From an uncultured Pseudoflavonifractor sp. (GTDB taxonomy: Bacteria > Bacillota_A > Clostridia > Oscillospirales > Oscillospiraceae): 6,122 nt of DNA. The translations under genes and the position numbers were made by a program. The stretch covers positions 1 through 6,122 of the forward strand of contig CANPNN010000083.1 in NCBI GenBank assembly GCA_947575475.1. Reading direction: 5' to 3'. Below, piece by piece: positions 1 to 6,122 of the stretch. A model generated the notes under the pieces. That model saw nothing but the letters and a program-made list of their open reading frames with translations. It made no database searches and was not told where the DNA came from. How positions within the stretch are numbered: position 1 is the first letter of the stretch; each line of letters starts with the position of its first letter.

Positions 1-2128
1 CCCGCTCCCGCTCCACGTCCTTGGCCTTCTTCTTGCTCATGGCCCGGCGGACCATATCGGCCTGGCCCAGAGAATAGCCCGCCAGCTTGCGGAAGATCTC
101 GATGACCTGCTCCTGGTATACGATACAGCCGTAGGTACTTTGAAGGATCGGCTCCAGCATGGGGTGCTTGTATTTCACCAGCTTGGGGTCGTGCTTGCAG
201 GCCACGAACCGGGGAATGGAATCCATCGGGCCGGGGCGGTAAAGGGCGATAATGGCGCAGACGTCCTCCAGATCCTTGGGCTTCAGACTGACACAGACCC
301 CGGTCATACCGGCGGATTCCATCTGGAACACCCCCGAGGTCCGGCCCTCGGAGAGCATCTTCAACACCTCCGGGTCATTGTCCGGGATGTCTGCAAGGGT
401 AAAGCCGGGCCGTGTCTTTTGGATCTGTTTCACCGTATCATCCAGTACTGTCAAGTTCCGCAGGCCCAAAAAGTCCATCTTGAGAAGCCCCAACTCCTCC
501 AGGGTCACCATGGTGAACTGGGTCACCGGCTGGCCGTCGTTGGTGGCAAGGGGCACATAGTCCTCCACGGGAAGCCGGGTAATGACCACCCCCGCCGCGT
601 GAGTGGAGGCGTGGCGGGGCATTCCCTCGATGGCTTGGGCGGTGTCGATGAGCAGCTTGATCTGCTCATCCTCCTCATACATATCCCGCAGGGGCTTGGA
701 TAGTTTTAAGGCGTCAGCCAAGGTGATGTGAAGGGTCTGGGGACCCGCCGGCACCTGCTTTGCCACCTTGTCCACCTGATCATAGGGCATATTGAGGACC
801 CGGCCCACGTCCCGGATGGCCCCACGGGCCGCCATGGTGCCAAAGGTGACGATCTGGGCCACATGGTCGGCGCCATACTTTTGGCGGACATAGTCGATGA
901 CCTCCTCCCGGCGGCGGGGGCAGAAGTCGATGTCGATATCGGGCATGGTGACCCGTTCCGGGTTTAAAAACCGCTCGAAGAAAAGGCCATACTTCATGGG
1001 GTCCACTTCCGTGATGGCCAGACAGTAGGCCACCATGCTCCCCGCCGCCGAGCCACGGCCGGGGCCCACGGGGATATCGTGGCTCTTGGCGTAGCCGATG
1101 AAGTCGGAGACAATGAGGAAGTAGTCCACAAAGCCCATCTTGCGGATGACTCCCATCTCATACTCCAGCTGTTCCCGGTATCCCTCAGGATGGCCGGGAT
1201 AGCGGCGCTCAAAGCCCTGATAACAAAGCTTCTCAAAATAGGCGTCCGGGTCGGTCTCCCCCTCCGGCAAATGGAATTCCGGCAGGTGATACTTGCCGAA
1301 CTCAAACTCCACGTTACACATGTCCGCGATTTTCAGGGTGTTCTCCATCGCCCCGGGATATTTTGAAAAGAGGGCCTCCATCTCCTGGGTGCTCTTGAAA
1401 TACATCTCACTGCCCTCAAACTTCATCCGGTCCGGGTCGGCCTCGGTCTTTCCCGTCTGGATACACATGAGGATATCCTGCATCCGGGCGTCCTCTTTGG
1501 TGAGGTAGTGGGCATCGTTGGTACAGACCAGGGGAATACCCGTCTCCTCATGGATACGGACAAGGCCCGCGATGACCACGGGATCAGCCTCCAGACCGTG
1601 GTCCTGAAGCTCCAGATAGTAGCTCCCCCGGCCAAAGAGCGCATCCATCTCCAGGGCGTGGGCCTTGGCCCCCTCATAGTCCCCGTTCCGCAGCCGCCGG
1701 GGCAGCTCCCCGGCCAGACAGGCGGACAGGCAGATCAGCCCTTCGGAACGCTCGTGGAGGAGATCCAGATCGATCCGGGGCTTGATGTAGAAACCCTCCG
1801 TATAGGACTGGCTCACCATGTGGGAAAGATTGCGGTAGCCCACCTCATCCTTGCACAGGAGGATCAGGTGCCGGGCCCTGCTGTCCAGCTCGTGGACCCG
1901 GTCAAAGCGGGTCCGGGGGGCCACATAGACCTCGCAGCCGATGATGGGCTTGATCCCCTCCGCCTTGCAGGCCCGGTAGAAGTCAATGACCCCATACATG
2001 GTGCCGTGGTCGGTGATGGCCACGGCGGGCTGCCCCAGCTCCTTCACCCGCTTCGCCAGCTTGGGTATCCGGCAGGCTCCGTCCAGAAGGGAATACTCTG
2101 TATGATTGTGTAAGTGGACAAAGGACAT
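1..2128 (-). CDS. dnaE: DNA polymerase III subunit alpha, DnaE type (5' part, 709 codons; C-terminus beyond window)
   Basis: Catalytic subunit of a bacterial C-family DNA polymerase, acting at the replication fork. I translated the frame from the ATG at 2126-2128 to the window edge and met no stop. AGGAGG at 2137-2142, 8 bases upstream, supports the start. The N-terminal PHP domain (about residues 1-210) has HLHNHT at 5-10, TDHG at 39-42, E66, H87, C137 and NDAH at 204-207. The polymerase core has GPGRGSAAGS at 355-364 and PDIDIDF at 396-402, where D399 and D401 match the catalytic pair. KMDFLGLRNL around D552 gives the third catalytic aspartate. The last visible part, QADMVRRAMSKKK, is the start of the fingers region. 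Family members are about 1100-1200 residues, so roughly 40% is missing here: the rest of the fingers, the helix-hairpin-helix, the clamp-binding motif and the OB fold. This is a DnaE, not a PolC, because the PHP domain is N-terminal and no exonuclease domain interrupts it. The truncation is a window edge, not a mutation. Confidence 0.97.
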   Translation of the reverse strand, partial: MSFVHLHNHTEYSLLDGACRIPKLAKRVKELGQPAVAITDHGTMYGVIDFYRACKAEGIKPIIGCEVYVAPRTRFDRVHELDSRARHLILLCKDEVGYRNLSHMVSQSYTEGFYIKPRIDLDLLHERSEGLICLSACLAGELPRRLRNGDYEGAKAHALEMDALFGRGSYYLELQDHGLEADPVVIAGLVRIHEETGIPLVCTNDAHYLTKEDARMQDILMCIQTGKTEADPDRMKFEGSEMYFKSTQEMEALFSKYPGAMENTLKIADMCNVEFEFGKYHLPEFHLPEGETDPDAYFEKLCYQGFERRYPGHPEGYREQLEYEMGVIRKMGFVDYFLIVSDFIGYAKSHDIPVGPGRGSAAGSMVAYCLAITEVDPMKYGLFFERFLNPERVTMPDIDIDFCPRRREEVIDYVRQKYGADHVAQIVTFGTMAARGAIRDVGRVLNMPYDQVDKVAKQVPAGPQTLHITLADALKLSKPLRDMYEEDEQIKLLIDTAQAIEGMPRHASTHAAGVVITRLPVEDYVPLATNDGQPVTQFTMVTLEELGLLKMDFLGLRNLTVLDDTVKQIQKTRPGFTLADIPDNDPEVLKMLSEGRTSGVFQMESAGMTGVCVSLKPKDLEDVCAIIALYRPGPMDSIPRFVACKHDPKLVKYKHPMLEPILQSTYGCIVYQEQVIEIFRKLAGYSLGQADMVRRAMSKKKAKDVERER

Positions 2129-2151
2129 GGGGCAGACCTCCTTTTCCCAAA

Positions 2152-3231
2152 TCAGTTCTTCTTATGCTCTTTCCATTTTTCCCTTGGGCTTTCTCCGAAG
2201 CCAAGTTCAGTTGATCCTTCCTCCAAATGCTCCCGCAGAAAGCGCACGATCTCCATACTGCTGTCCATCCGCTCTGCATGCAAAAAGCCTCCGCCCACAA
2301 AGGAGGCATATATCCCTATCAAAAGAAGCATTACCAATGGCACTCTCCAGGCCCAAAGCGCAAACAACGCCCCAAAAGTGATCAAGAAGGCTTTTCCCCA
2401 GGGTGCCAAAGAGAAGTGGCCTTTTATGACCGACTCCCCCGCATTCTCCTCCACCCAGCCAACAAACTGGCCTGACGTCCGGTCAGAGCGCAGGATGAAC
2501 CTTCTTCCCTTCCAGATAAACTCCATACGGTCCTTCCGGGGCTCCTGCACCCGTTTCCCACCTTTTATCCTGGAGACCATCTGTTCGCTTCGCCGTTGGT
2601 TTTCCGCCCAAACCCATTCCTCCAGCTTTTCTCGCAGCTGCTCTGGCGAATAGGGACAAGGATAAGTGTACCAGTGCTTATGCCGGACCTCCGAACGCAG
2701 GACACTGTCTCGGTCCACCACTGGGCCGTACTCTCCCAGCAGCACCTCTTCCACCCACGCAAGCAGCAGCTTGTCCCGCTGCCTTTTGTTATGGGAGAGG
2801 GCTCTTTCCACCTTCATCATCACCCAGCTGAGCAGTGATATGATCCCAAATATCTCCGCTGCCCCACACAGCAATCCAAGAACCATATCCCGCCAGACGG
2901 TCTTCCCCTGCTCGCAATCACCAATCACGGCAAGGGCGAAACCGCAAAAGAGGAACAAGCTCCCTCTGAGATTGTCCTTTATCGTTGAAAAACGGCACCG
3001 CACCCGGCAGCCACCGGGGCGCTCCTCCACTTTGACAATCAAGGGCACTGGTCCACCATTTTTATAATAGATACCCGGTACCAGCATCCATAGATTCCCA
3101 CCGTATAGAGTAGGCACACCACAGACCGTATTCTCCTTTACTCCGACACTTCCCGGCAAATCGGGAAGCAAGGTTATCCGCTCCCTCACCTGTACAGGGG
3201 AAAGCCTGCTTTCAAATGTTTTCCACAACAT
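2152..3231 (-). CDS. Uncharacterised two-repeat membrane protein (359 aa), family not recognised
   Basis: I do not recognise the family and assign no function. From the ATG at 3229-3231 the protein has 359 residues and two similar halves. Half one has LSPVQVRERI at 10-19, a probable beta-rich segment (about 36-85), then two membrane helices (about 88-104 and 115-139). Half two has YSPEQLREKL at 194-203, a beta-rich segment (about 236-275), then two helices (about 281-296 and 298-315). Each helix pair is followed by an amphipathic stretch (KLLLAWVEEVLLGE at 154-167; EIVRFLREHLEEG at 327-339). The short loops inside each pair suggest that both soluble segments face the same side, probably the cytoplasm. 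The C-terminus is a charged tail (ESPREKWKEHKKN). There is no signal peptide and no catalytic motif that I can see. The gene starts 5 bases after whiA and ends 23 before dnaE, so it is probably co-transcribed with both. Its GC is visibly lower than that of its neighbours. A GTG at 3238-3240 overlapping the whiA stop is an alternative start but is badly spaced from the ribosome site. Confidence 0.85.
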   Translation of the reverse strand: MLWKTFESRLSPVQVRERITLLPDLPGSVGVKENTVCGVPTLYGGNLWMLVPGIYYKNGGPVPLIVKVEERPGGCRVRCRFSTIKDNLRGSLFLFCGFALAVIGDCEQGKTVWRDMVLGLLCGAAEIFGIISLLSWVMMKVERALSHNKRQRDKLLLAWVEEVLLGEYGPVVDRDSVLRSEVRHKHWYTYPCPYSPEQLREKLEEWVWAENQRRSEQMVSRIKGGKRVQEPRKDRMEFIWKGRRFILRSDRTSGQFVGWVEENAGESVIKGHFSLAPWGKAFLITFGALFALWAWRVPLVMLLLIGIYASFVGGGFLHAERMDSSMEIVRFLREHLEEGSTELGFGESPREKWKEHKKN

Positions 3232-3236
3232 AAGCT

Positions 3237-4130
3237 TCACCCCTCCGCCATCTCCCCCAGCTTTTTCAGCCGGTGGCTCAAAGATGACTTGGTAATAGGC
3301 GGCTCACACAGAGCCGCCAGCTCAGTGAGAGTCAGGTCGGGGTTATCCAGTCTCAATTTGGCCGCCTCGCCCAGCTTGGGGGGCAATTCACTGAGGTCCA
3401 TCCGCTCCAAAAGCCGGCGGATCAGCTCAATCTGGGCCTGGGCGGCGTCCACCGCCTTGTCCAGATTATGGGCGTCGCAGTTCACCCGGCGGTTCACGCC
3501 CCCCCGGAGGTCCTTCTCCGCCTTGGCGTTCATTAGCTCCATGGCGGCAAGGGGCGCGCCGATGGCGGTGAGGAAGTCGGCGATATCCTCGCTGCGCTTG
3601 AAATAGGCCATATGGACCCCGCCCCGGTCCGCCGATTTGGGATCAAAATTTGCCTCCCGCAGAAGGGCCAGCAGCTCCCTGTCCACAGACCTATGGGTCG
3701 TGGTCAGCTCCAGGTGATAGCTTTTGCTGGGGTCCGTCACCGAACCTCCCGCCAGAAAGGCCCCCCGGAAGAAAGCGGAACGGCAGTGGTCCTCCTCCAG
3801 TACGGCGAAGTTGATGTGGTGGGCCACCGAGGTACCGGGGTCATAGCCGAAGGCCTCCCACAGGGTGGAGAGCTTGTCCGGGGCCGTGATGGAAAAAACC
3901 CGCTTGCCGCCCCCCTCCCCGGGCAGGCGGTCAAAAGTGAGCTGAAAGGCTTTTTTAAACAGGACAGGGATCCGTGCCGCCAGGTCGGGAGATTCGGTGA
4001 CGATACGGGCCTCTGCGTGGTCAAAGCGGTTGGCATAGAGGAGGATACCATAGCTCTCCGCCTGGGCGCAGCACCTGCGGGTGACGGGCTGGCGGCAAAG
4101 TTCCCCTTTGGCGTCGCCGGAAAAGGACAT
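3237..4130 (-). CDS. whiA: WhiA, LAGLIDADG-like/helix-turn-helix division and sporulation regulator
   Basis: WhiA is a DNA-binding protein of Gram-positive bacteria. In Streptomyces it activates sporulation-septation genes together with WhiB; in Bacillus it is nucleoid-associated and affects division and chromosome segregation. The product here is 297 residues, normal for the family. It opens with the typical MSFSGDAKGELCR. The degenerate homing-endonuclease fold includes FFRGAFLAGGSV at about 120-131, without nuclease activity in this family. The family signature NRRVNCDAHNLDKAV is at 213-227, and a C-terminal helix-turn-helix is at about 260-295 (LTLTELAALCEPPITKSSLS). The ATG at 4128-4130 is chosen because it gives the family N-terminus and has AGGAGG at 4139-4144, 8 bases upstream. 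The frame stays open upstream to an ATG at 4203-4205, but those 25 extra residues do not resemble WhiA and run through a hairpin repeat. It follows yvcK after 99 bases and precedes the membrane-protein gene by 5. Confidence 0.97.
   Translation of the reverse strand: MSFSGDAKGELCRQPVTRRCCAQAESYGILLYANRFDHAEARIVTESPDLAARIPVLFKKAFQLTFDRLPGEGGGKRVFSITAPDKLSTLWEAFGYDPGTSVAHHINFAVLEEDHCRSAFFRGAFLAGGSVTDPSKSYHLELTTTHRSVDRELLALLREANFDPKSADRGGVHMAYFKRSEDIADFLTAIGAPLAAMELMNAKAEKDLRGGVNRRVNCDAHNLDKAVDAAQAQIELIRRLLERMDLSELPPKLGEAAKLRLDNPDLTLTELAALCEPPITKSSLSHRLKKLGEMAEG
3242..3246 (-). promoter_or_regulatory. Ribosome binding site GGAGG that sets the start of the membrane-protein gene
   Basis: GGAGG on the minus strand lies inside the last codons of whiA. 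It is 10 bases from the ATG at 3229-3231 but only one base from the GTG at 3238-3240, which overlaps the whiA stop as GTGA. Spacing therefore favours the ATG. Because the site lies within whiA, translation of the two genes is probably coupled. Confidence 0.6.
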
Positions 4131-4138
4131 GGTGGGGA

Positions 4139-4144
4139 CCTCCT
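4139..4144 (-). promoter_or_regulatory. Ribosome binding site AGGAGG that sets the whiA start
   Basis: A consensus AGGAGG on the minus strand sits 8 bases upstream of the ATG at 4128-4130. It decides between this start and the in-frame upstream ATG at 4203-4205, which has no comparable site and would add 25 non-family residues. Confidence 0.8.
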
Positions 4145-4174
4145 CTCTTCTTTGGTAGGTAGGCATGGGAACGG

Positions 4175-4206
4175 ATCGCCACGGTGGGCCTTGCCCACCT
4201 CGCAAT
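4175..4206. repeat. Strong hairpin in the yvcK-whiA spacer, likely a dispersed palindromic repeat unit
   Basis: GGTGGGC (4183-4189) and GCCCACC (4193-4199) form a perfect 7-bp stem around a 3-base loop. The stem extends outward through ATCGCCA (4175-4181) and TCGCAAT (4200-4206), with base 4182 bulged, one mismatch and one G-T pair. No T-run follows on either strand, so it does not look like an intrinsic terminator. From general knowledge, the layout with GGATCGCCAC on one side and CTCGCAAT on the other resembles short palindromic repeats scattered between genes in many bacterial genomes. Only one copy is in this window, so the repeat status is inferred. In the mRNA it would fold about 45 bases upstream of the whiA start and could affect mRNA stability or yvcK/whiA dosage. 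Confidence 0.55.
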
Positions 4207-4229
4207 AATGGAATGGTGATCGGGGGCGG

Positions 4230-5243
4230 TCAAAAAACCTTGGTGTCGGCCCGCTCCTCGTAGATCTCCATGACCACCTCTCCCAACCGCTCGGGGGAGT
4301 GACGGGCGTAGCGGGCGGCGGTGGAGATCATGGGGCGCTCCACCACCTCCACTCCCAGGGCCTCGATACGCGCCTTATCCACCAGAATGGGGTCGGCGTC
4401 CTCCGCCTTGTATCGCTGGATGAGGGCCGGATCCACCGGGGCAGAGTTGGCCACGCACAGGTCGATAAGCCCCGGGCCAGAGTGCTCCAGAAGGGCTGAG
4501 ACGTGGTCGGAGAGGGTCATCCCCTCCGTCTCCCCGTCCTGGGTCATGATGTTGCCGATATAGATTTTCAGCGCATCGCTCCGGCAGATAGCTTCAGCCA
4601 CCCCCTCCACAAGAAGGTTGGGGATAACACTGGTATAAAGACTACCGGGGCCTAAAACGATGAGGTTGGCCTCCCGGATGGCCTCCAACGCCGCCGGAGT
4701 GGCGGCGGGGCGTTCGGGCAGGAGCCGCACCTTTCTAATGCGGCAGTCCTGCACTTTTTTAAAGTCCGCGATAAGGGATTCCCCCACCACCGCCGTACCG
4801 TTTTCAAAGGTGGCCTCCAGCTTCACATCGGCGCTGGTGACAGGCAGGACCCGGCCCGAGATAGCCAGCACCTGGCTCATCTGAGCCACCGCCTCCTCAA
4901 AAGACCCCGCCACCCCGTTGAGGGCGGCCAGGATCAGATTCCCAAAGGATTGGCCCGTAAGCTGTCCCGACCCCACCGGGAACCGGTAAGCCAACAGCTC
5001 CTGCATAATGGGCTCGGCGTTGGCCAGGGCCTCCATACAGTGACGGATATCTCCCGGCGGGGGCATCCCCAGATCCCGGCGGAGGACGCCCGATCCTCCG
5101 CCGTCGTCCGCCACAGTGACAATAGCGGTAAGATTTTTCGTGCGGCTTTTCAGTCCCCGGAGCATGGTGGAAAGGCCGGTGCCGCCGCCAATGGCCACCA
5201 CCCGGGGCCCCTGCTCCCAGCGGTATTTCGATTTTTCTTCCAT
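4230..5243 (-). CDS. yvcK: YvcK, CofD-like UDP-sugar-binding gluconeogenesis/cell-wall factor
   Basis: YvcK shares the fold of CofD (2-phospho-lactate transferase) but is not a coenzyme F420 enzyme. In Bacillus it is needed for normal growth and shape on gluconeogenic carbon sources, influences penicillin-binding protein localisation and binds UDP-N-acetylglucosamine; it is cytoplasmic. The 337-residue product is of usual length. Visible family motifs are the nucleotide-binding loop GGGTGLS at 19-25, ADDGGGSG at 45-52, PPPGDIRHC at 61-69, GQSFGNL at 97-103, GPGSLYTSV at 198-206 and NIMTQDGETEG at 231-241. The C-terminal RHSPERLGEVV is also family-like. The ATG at 5241-5243 has GAGAGGG at 5251-5257, 7 bases upstream and overlapping the end of rapZ. 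The 4-base gap to rapZ implies one transcript and probably coupled translation. The closest alternative, a true CofD, is unlikely given the rapZ-yvcK-whiA context. Confidence 0.96.
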   Translation of the reverse strand: MEEKSKYRWEQGPRVVAIGGGTGLSTMLRGLKSRTKNLTAIVTVADDGGGSGVLRRDLGMPPPGDIRHCMEALANAEPIMQELLAYRFPVGSGQLTGQSFGNLILAALNGVAGSFEEAVAQMSQVLAISGRVLPVTSADVKLEATFENGTAVVGESLIADFKKVQDCRIRKVRLLPERPAATPAALEAIREANLIVLGPGSLYTSVIPNLLVEGVAEAICRSDALKIYIGNIMTQDGETEGMTLSDHVSALLEHSGPGLIDLCVANSAPVDPALIQRYKAEDADPILVDKARIEALGVEVVERPMISTAARYARHSPERLGEVVMEIYEERADTKVF

Positions 5244-5247
5244 AGCG

Positions 5248-6108
5248 TTACCCTCTCGTCATGTCCCGGTGGTTTTCACTGGCGTCATAGCCCTTCCGCC
5301 GCACAAAATCGGCCAAAGCCCTGGCGATGGCAACCGAACGGTGCTTGCCCCCGGTACAGCCGATGGCGATGACCAAGGCGGTCTTGCCCTCCTCCACATA
5401 CTGGGGCAGGAGAAAGCCGATAAGCCGTTCCAGGTAGGTCATAAAGTCCTTGGTCTGCTGGTAGCCGAAGACGAAGTCATAAACCGGAGCGTCCAGCCCC
5501 GTCTGGTGGCGGAGCTCGGCGATGTAGTAAGGGTTGGGCAGGAACCGCACGTCAAAGACCAGGTCGGCCTCGATGGGGATGCCGTACTTGAAGCCGAAGG
5601 AGGTAACGCTGACGTTCATGGCCTGCTGGGGGCCGCCGTCGCCAAAGACCCGCAGGATCTCCCCCCGCAGCTTGGCGGTGGAGAGGGCGGTGGTGTCGAT
5701 GATATACTCGGCCCGGGCCCGGACGGGGGCCAGAATGGTCCGCTCCAGACGGACCGCCTCCTCCAGGGAGCGGTTCCCCTTGGCCAGGGGATGCCTCCGC
5801 CTGGTCTCCTTATACCGCTTGATGACCGTCTCAGGGCTTGCCTCCATGTATAAGATCTTGTGGTCACAGCCCATCCGGTCCAGCTCCTCAAAGGCGGCGA
5901 ACAGGCCGTCAAAGCTCTGTCCCCCCCGGATGTCGCTGACAATGGCCACCCGGTCGTACTGGGCGGGGCTTGCCATACACAGCTCGGCAAATTTGGGGAT
6001 GAGGGCGGCAGGCATATTGTCTACTATGAAATAGCCCGTATCCTCCATAAAGGAGGCCGCCTGGCTCTTTCCCGCCCCGGACAGGCCGGATATGACGATA
6101 AATTCCAC
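5248..6108 (-). CDS. rapZ: RapZ/YvcJ family P-loop nucleotide-binding adaptor
   Basis: RapZ binds and hydrolyses nucleotides. In Escherichia coli it directs RNase E to the small RNA GlmZ and so controls amino-sugar synthesis; in Bacillus (YvcJ) it hydrolyses GTP and affects competence, and the RNA partner there is unclear. Counted from the GTG at 6106-6108 the product is 286 residues, standard for the family. It has a Walker A loop GLSGAGKS at 8-15, DIRGG at 59-63, an arginine-rich ETRRRHPL at 101-108, SFGFKYGIP at 170-178, DVRFLPNP at 186-193 and the C-terminal signature IGCTGGKHRSV at 249-259. Both the N-terminal kinase-like and the C-terminal domains look complete. An earlier in-frame GTG at 6115-6117 would add three residues; the frame is still open at the window edge, so the start is slightly uncertain. 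It is the first visible gene of the block and is 4 bases from yvcK. Upstream genes and the promoter lie outside the window. Confidence 0.95.
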   Translation of the reverse strand: MEFIVISGLSGAGKSQAASFMEDTGYFIVDNMPAALIPKFAELCMASPAQYDRVAIVSDIRGGQSFDGLFAAFEELDRMGCDHKILYMEASPETVIKRYKETRRRHPLAKGNRSLEEAVRLERTILAPVRARAEYIIDTTALSTAKLRGEILRVFGDGGPQQAMNVSVTSFGFKYGIPIEADLVFDVRFLPNPYYIAELRHQTGLDAPVYDFVFGYQQTKDFMTYLERLIGFLLPQYVEEGKTALVIAIGCTGGKHRSVAIARALADFVRRKGYDASENHRDMTRG

Positions 6109-6118
6109 TTTTCTCACA

Positions 6119-6122
6119 CTCC
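6119..6122 (-). promoter_or_regulatory. Probable ribosome binding site (GGAG) of rapZ, cut by the window edge
   Basis: GGAG is the first minus-strand sequence visible. It is 10 bases from the GTG at 6106-6108 but one base from the GTG at 6115-6117, which favours the former as start. The motif may extend beyond the window, so this is tentative. Confidence 0.45.

Noticed and set aside
140..703. Plus-strand open frame of 187 codons opposite dnaE
   Set aside because: It is codon-aligned antisense to the conserved dnaE frame, has no family-like sequence, and arises from high GC that removes antisense stops. The same applies to the plus-strand frame at 1508-2113.
1..2128. dnaE as a broken gene
   Set aside because: The frame is open from the start codon to the window edge with all visible motifs in register; it is cut only by the window.
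3543..3775. WhiA LAGLIDADG-like segment as a homing endonuclease or mobile intron
   Set aside because: The degenerate LAGLIDADG-like fold is a normal part of WhiA, and the gene is continuous with no inserted element.
4183..4199. Hairpin as an intrinsic terminator between yvcK and whiA
   Set aside because: No T-run follows the stem on either strand.
4131..4205. N-terminal extension of whiA to the ATG at 4203-4205
   Set aside because: The 25 extra residues do not resemble WhiA, run through the hairpin repeat and lack a good ribosome site, while AGGAGG precedes the ATG at 4128-4130.
3612..4208. Plus-strand open frame of 198 codons opposite whiA
   Set aside because: Antisense shadow of whiA; its sequence shows no conserved motif, whereas the minus strand has the full WhiA signature.
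4131..4229. Separate promoter for whiA in the 99-base gap
   Set aside because: No convincing -35/-10 pair could be read on the minus strand; the gap is GC-rich and dominated by the hairpin.
5116..5853. Plus-strand open frame of 245 codons spanning the yvcK-rapZ junction
   Set aside because: It lies antisense to two clearly conserved genes, crosses their boundary and shows no recognisable domain.

Overview
This window is one densely packed, co-directional block of five genes, all read on the minus strand. In transcription order (right to left) they are rapZ, yvcK, whiA, an unrecognised membrane-protein gene, and the 5' part of dnaE, which runs off the left edge. There is no CRISPR array, tRNA, rRNA or insertion sequence. 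No stretch over 300 bases lacks a gene; the longest non-coding gap is 99 bases, between yvcK and whiA.

The rapZ-yvcK-whiA trio is a conserved cluster of Gram-positive bacteria. With dnaE following it, the strong AGGAGG-type ribosome binding sites, GTG starts and generally high GC, it suggests a high-GC member of the Clostridia, most like gut Oscillospiraceae. The placement is an inference from gene order and sequence style, not from a search.

Layout: rapZ (about 5248-6108) encodes a P-loop nucleotide-binding adaptor. Four bases later yvcK (4230-5243) encodes a CofD-like UDP-sugar-binding protein linked to central carbon metabolism and cell-wall synthesis. A 99-base spacer with a strong hairpin (4175-4206) follows. 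whiA (3237-4130) encodes a LAGLIDADG-like/helix-turn-helix protein linked to cell division and chromosome segregation. Five bases after it lies a 359-codon gene (2152-3231) for a protein with two similar halves, each a soluble segment followed by a pair of membrane helices. It has visibly lower GC than its neighbours, and its family was not recognised. After 23 bases comes dnaE (1-2128), the replicative-type DNA polymerase III alpha subunit. Its first 709 residues include a PHP domain with a complete set of metal ligands and all three palm catalytic aspartates.

The gaps of 4, 5 and 23 bases suggest co-transcription, with the yvcK-whiA spacer the only place where expression could be reset. The known genes connect nutrient and cell-wall status (RapZ, YvcK), division (WhiA) and replication (DnaE). 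The membrane protein is the least explained part of the window. I see no convincing evidence of a wholly new multi-gene system.
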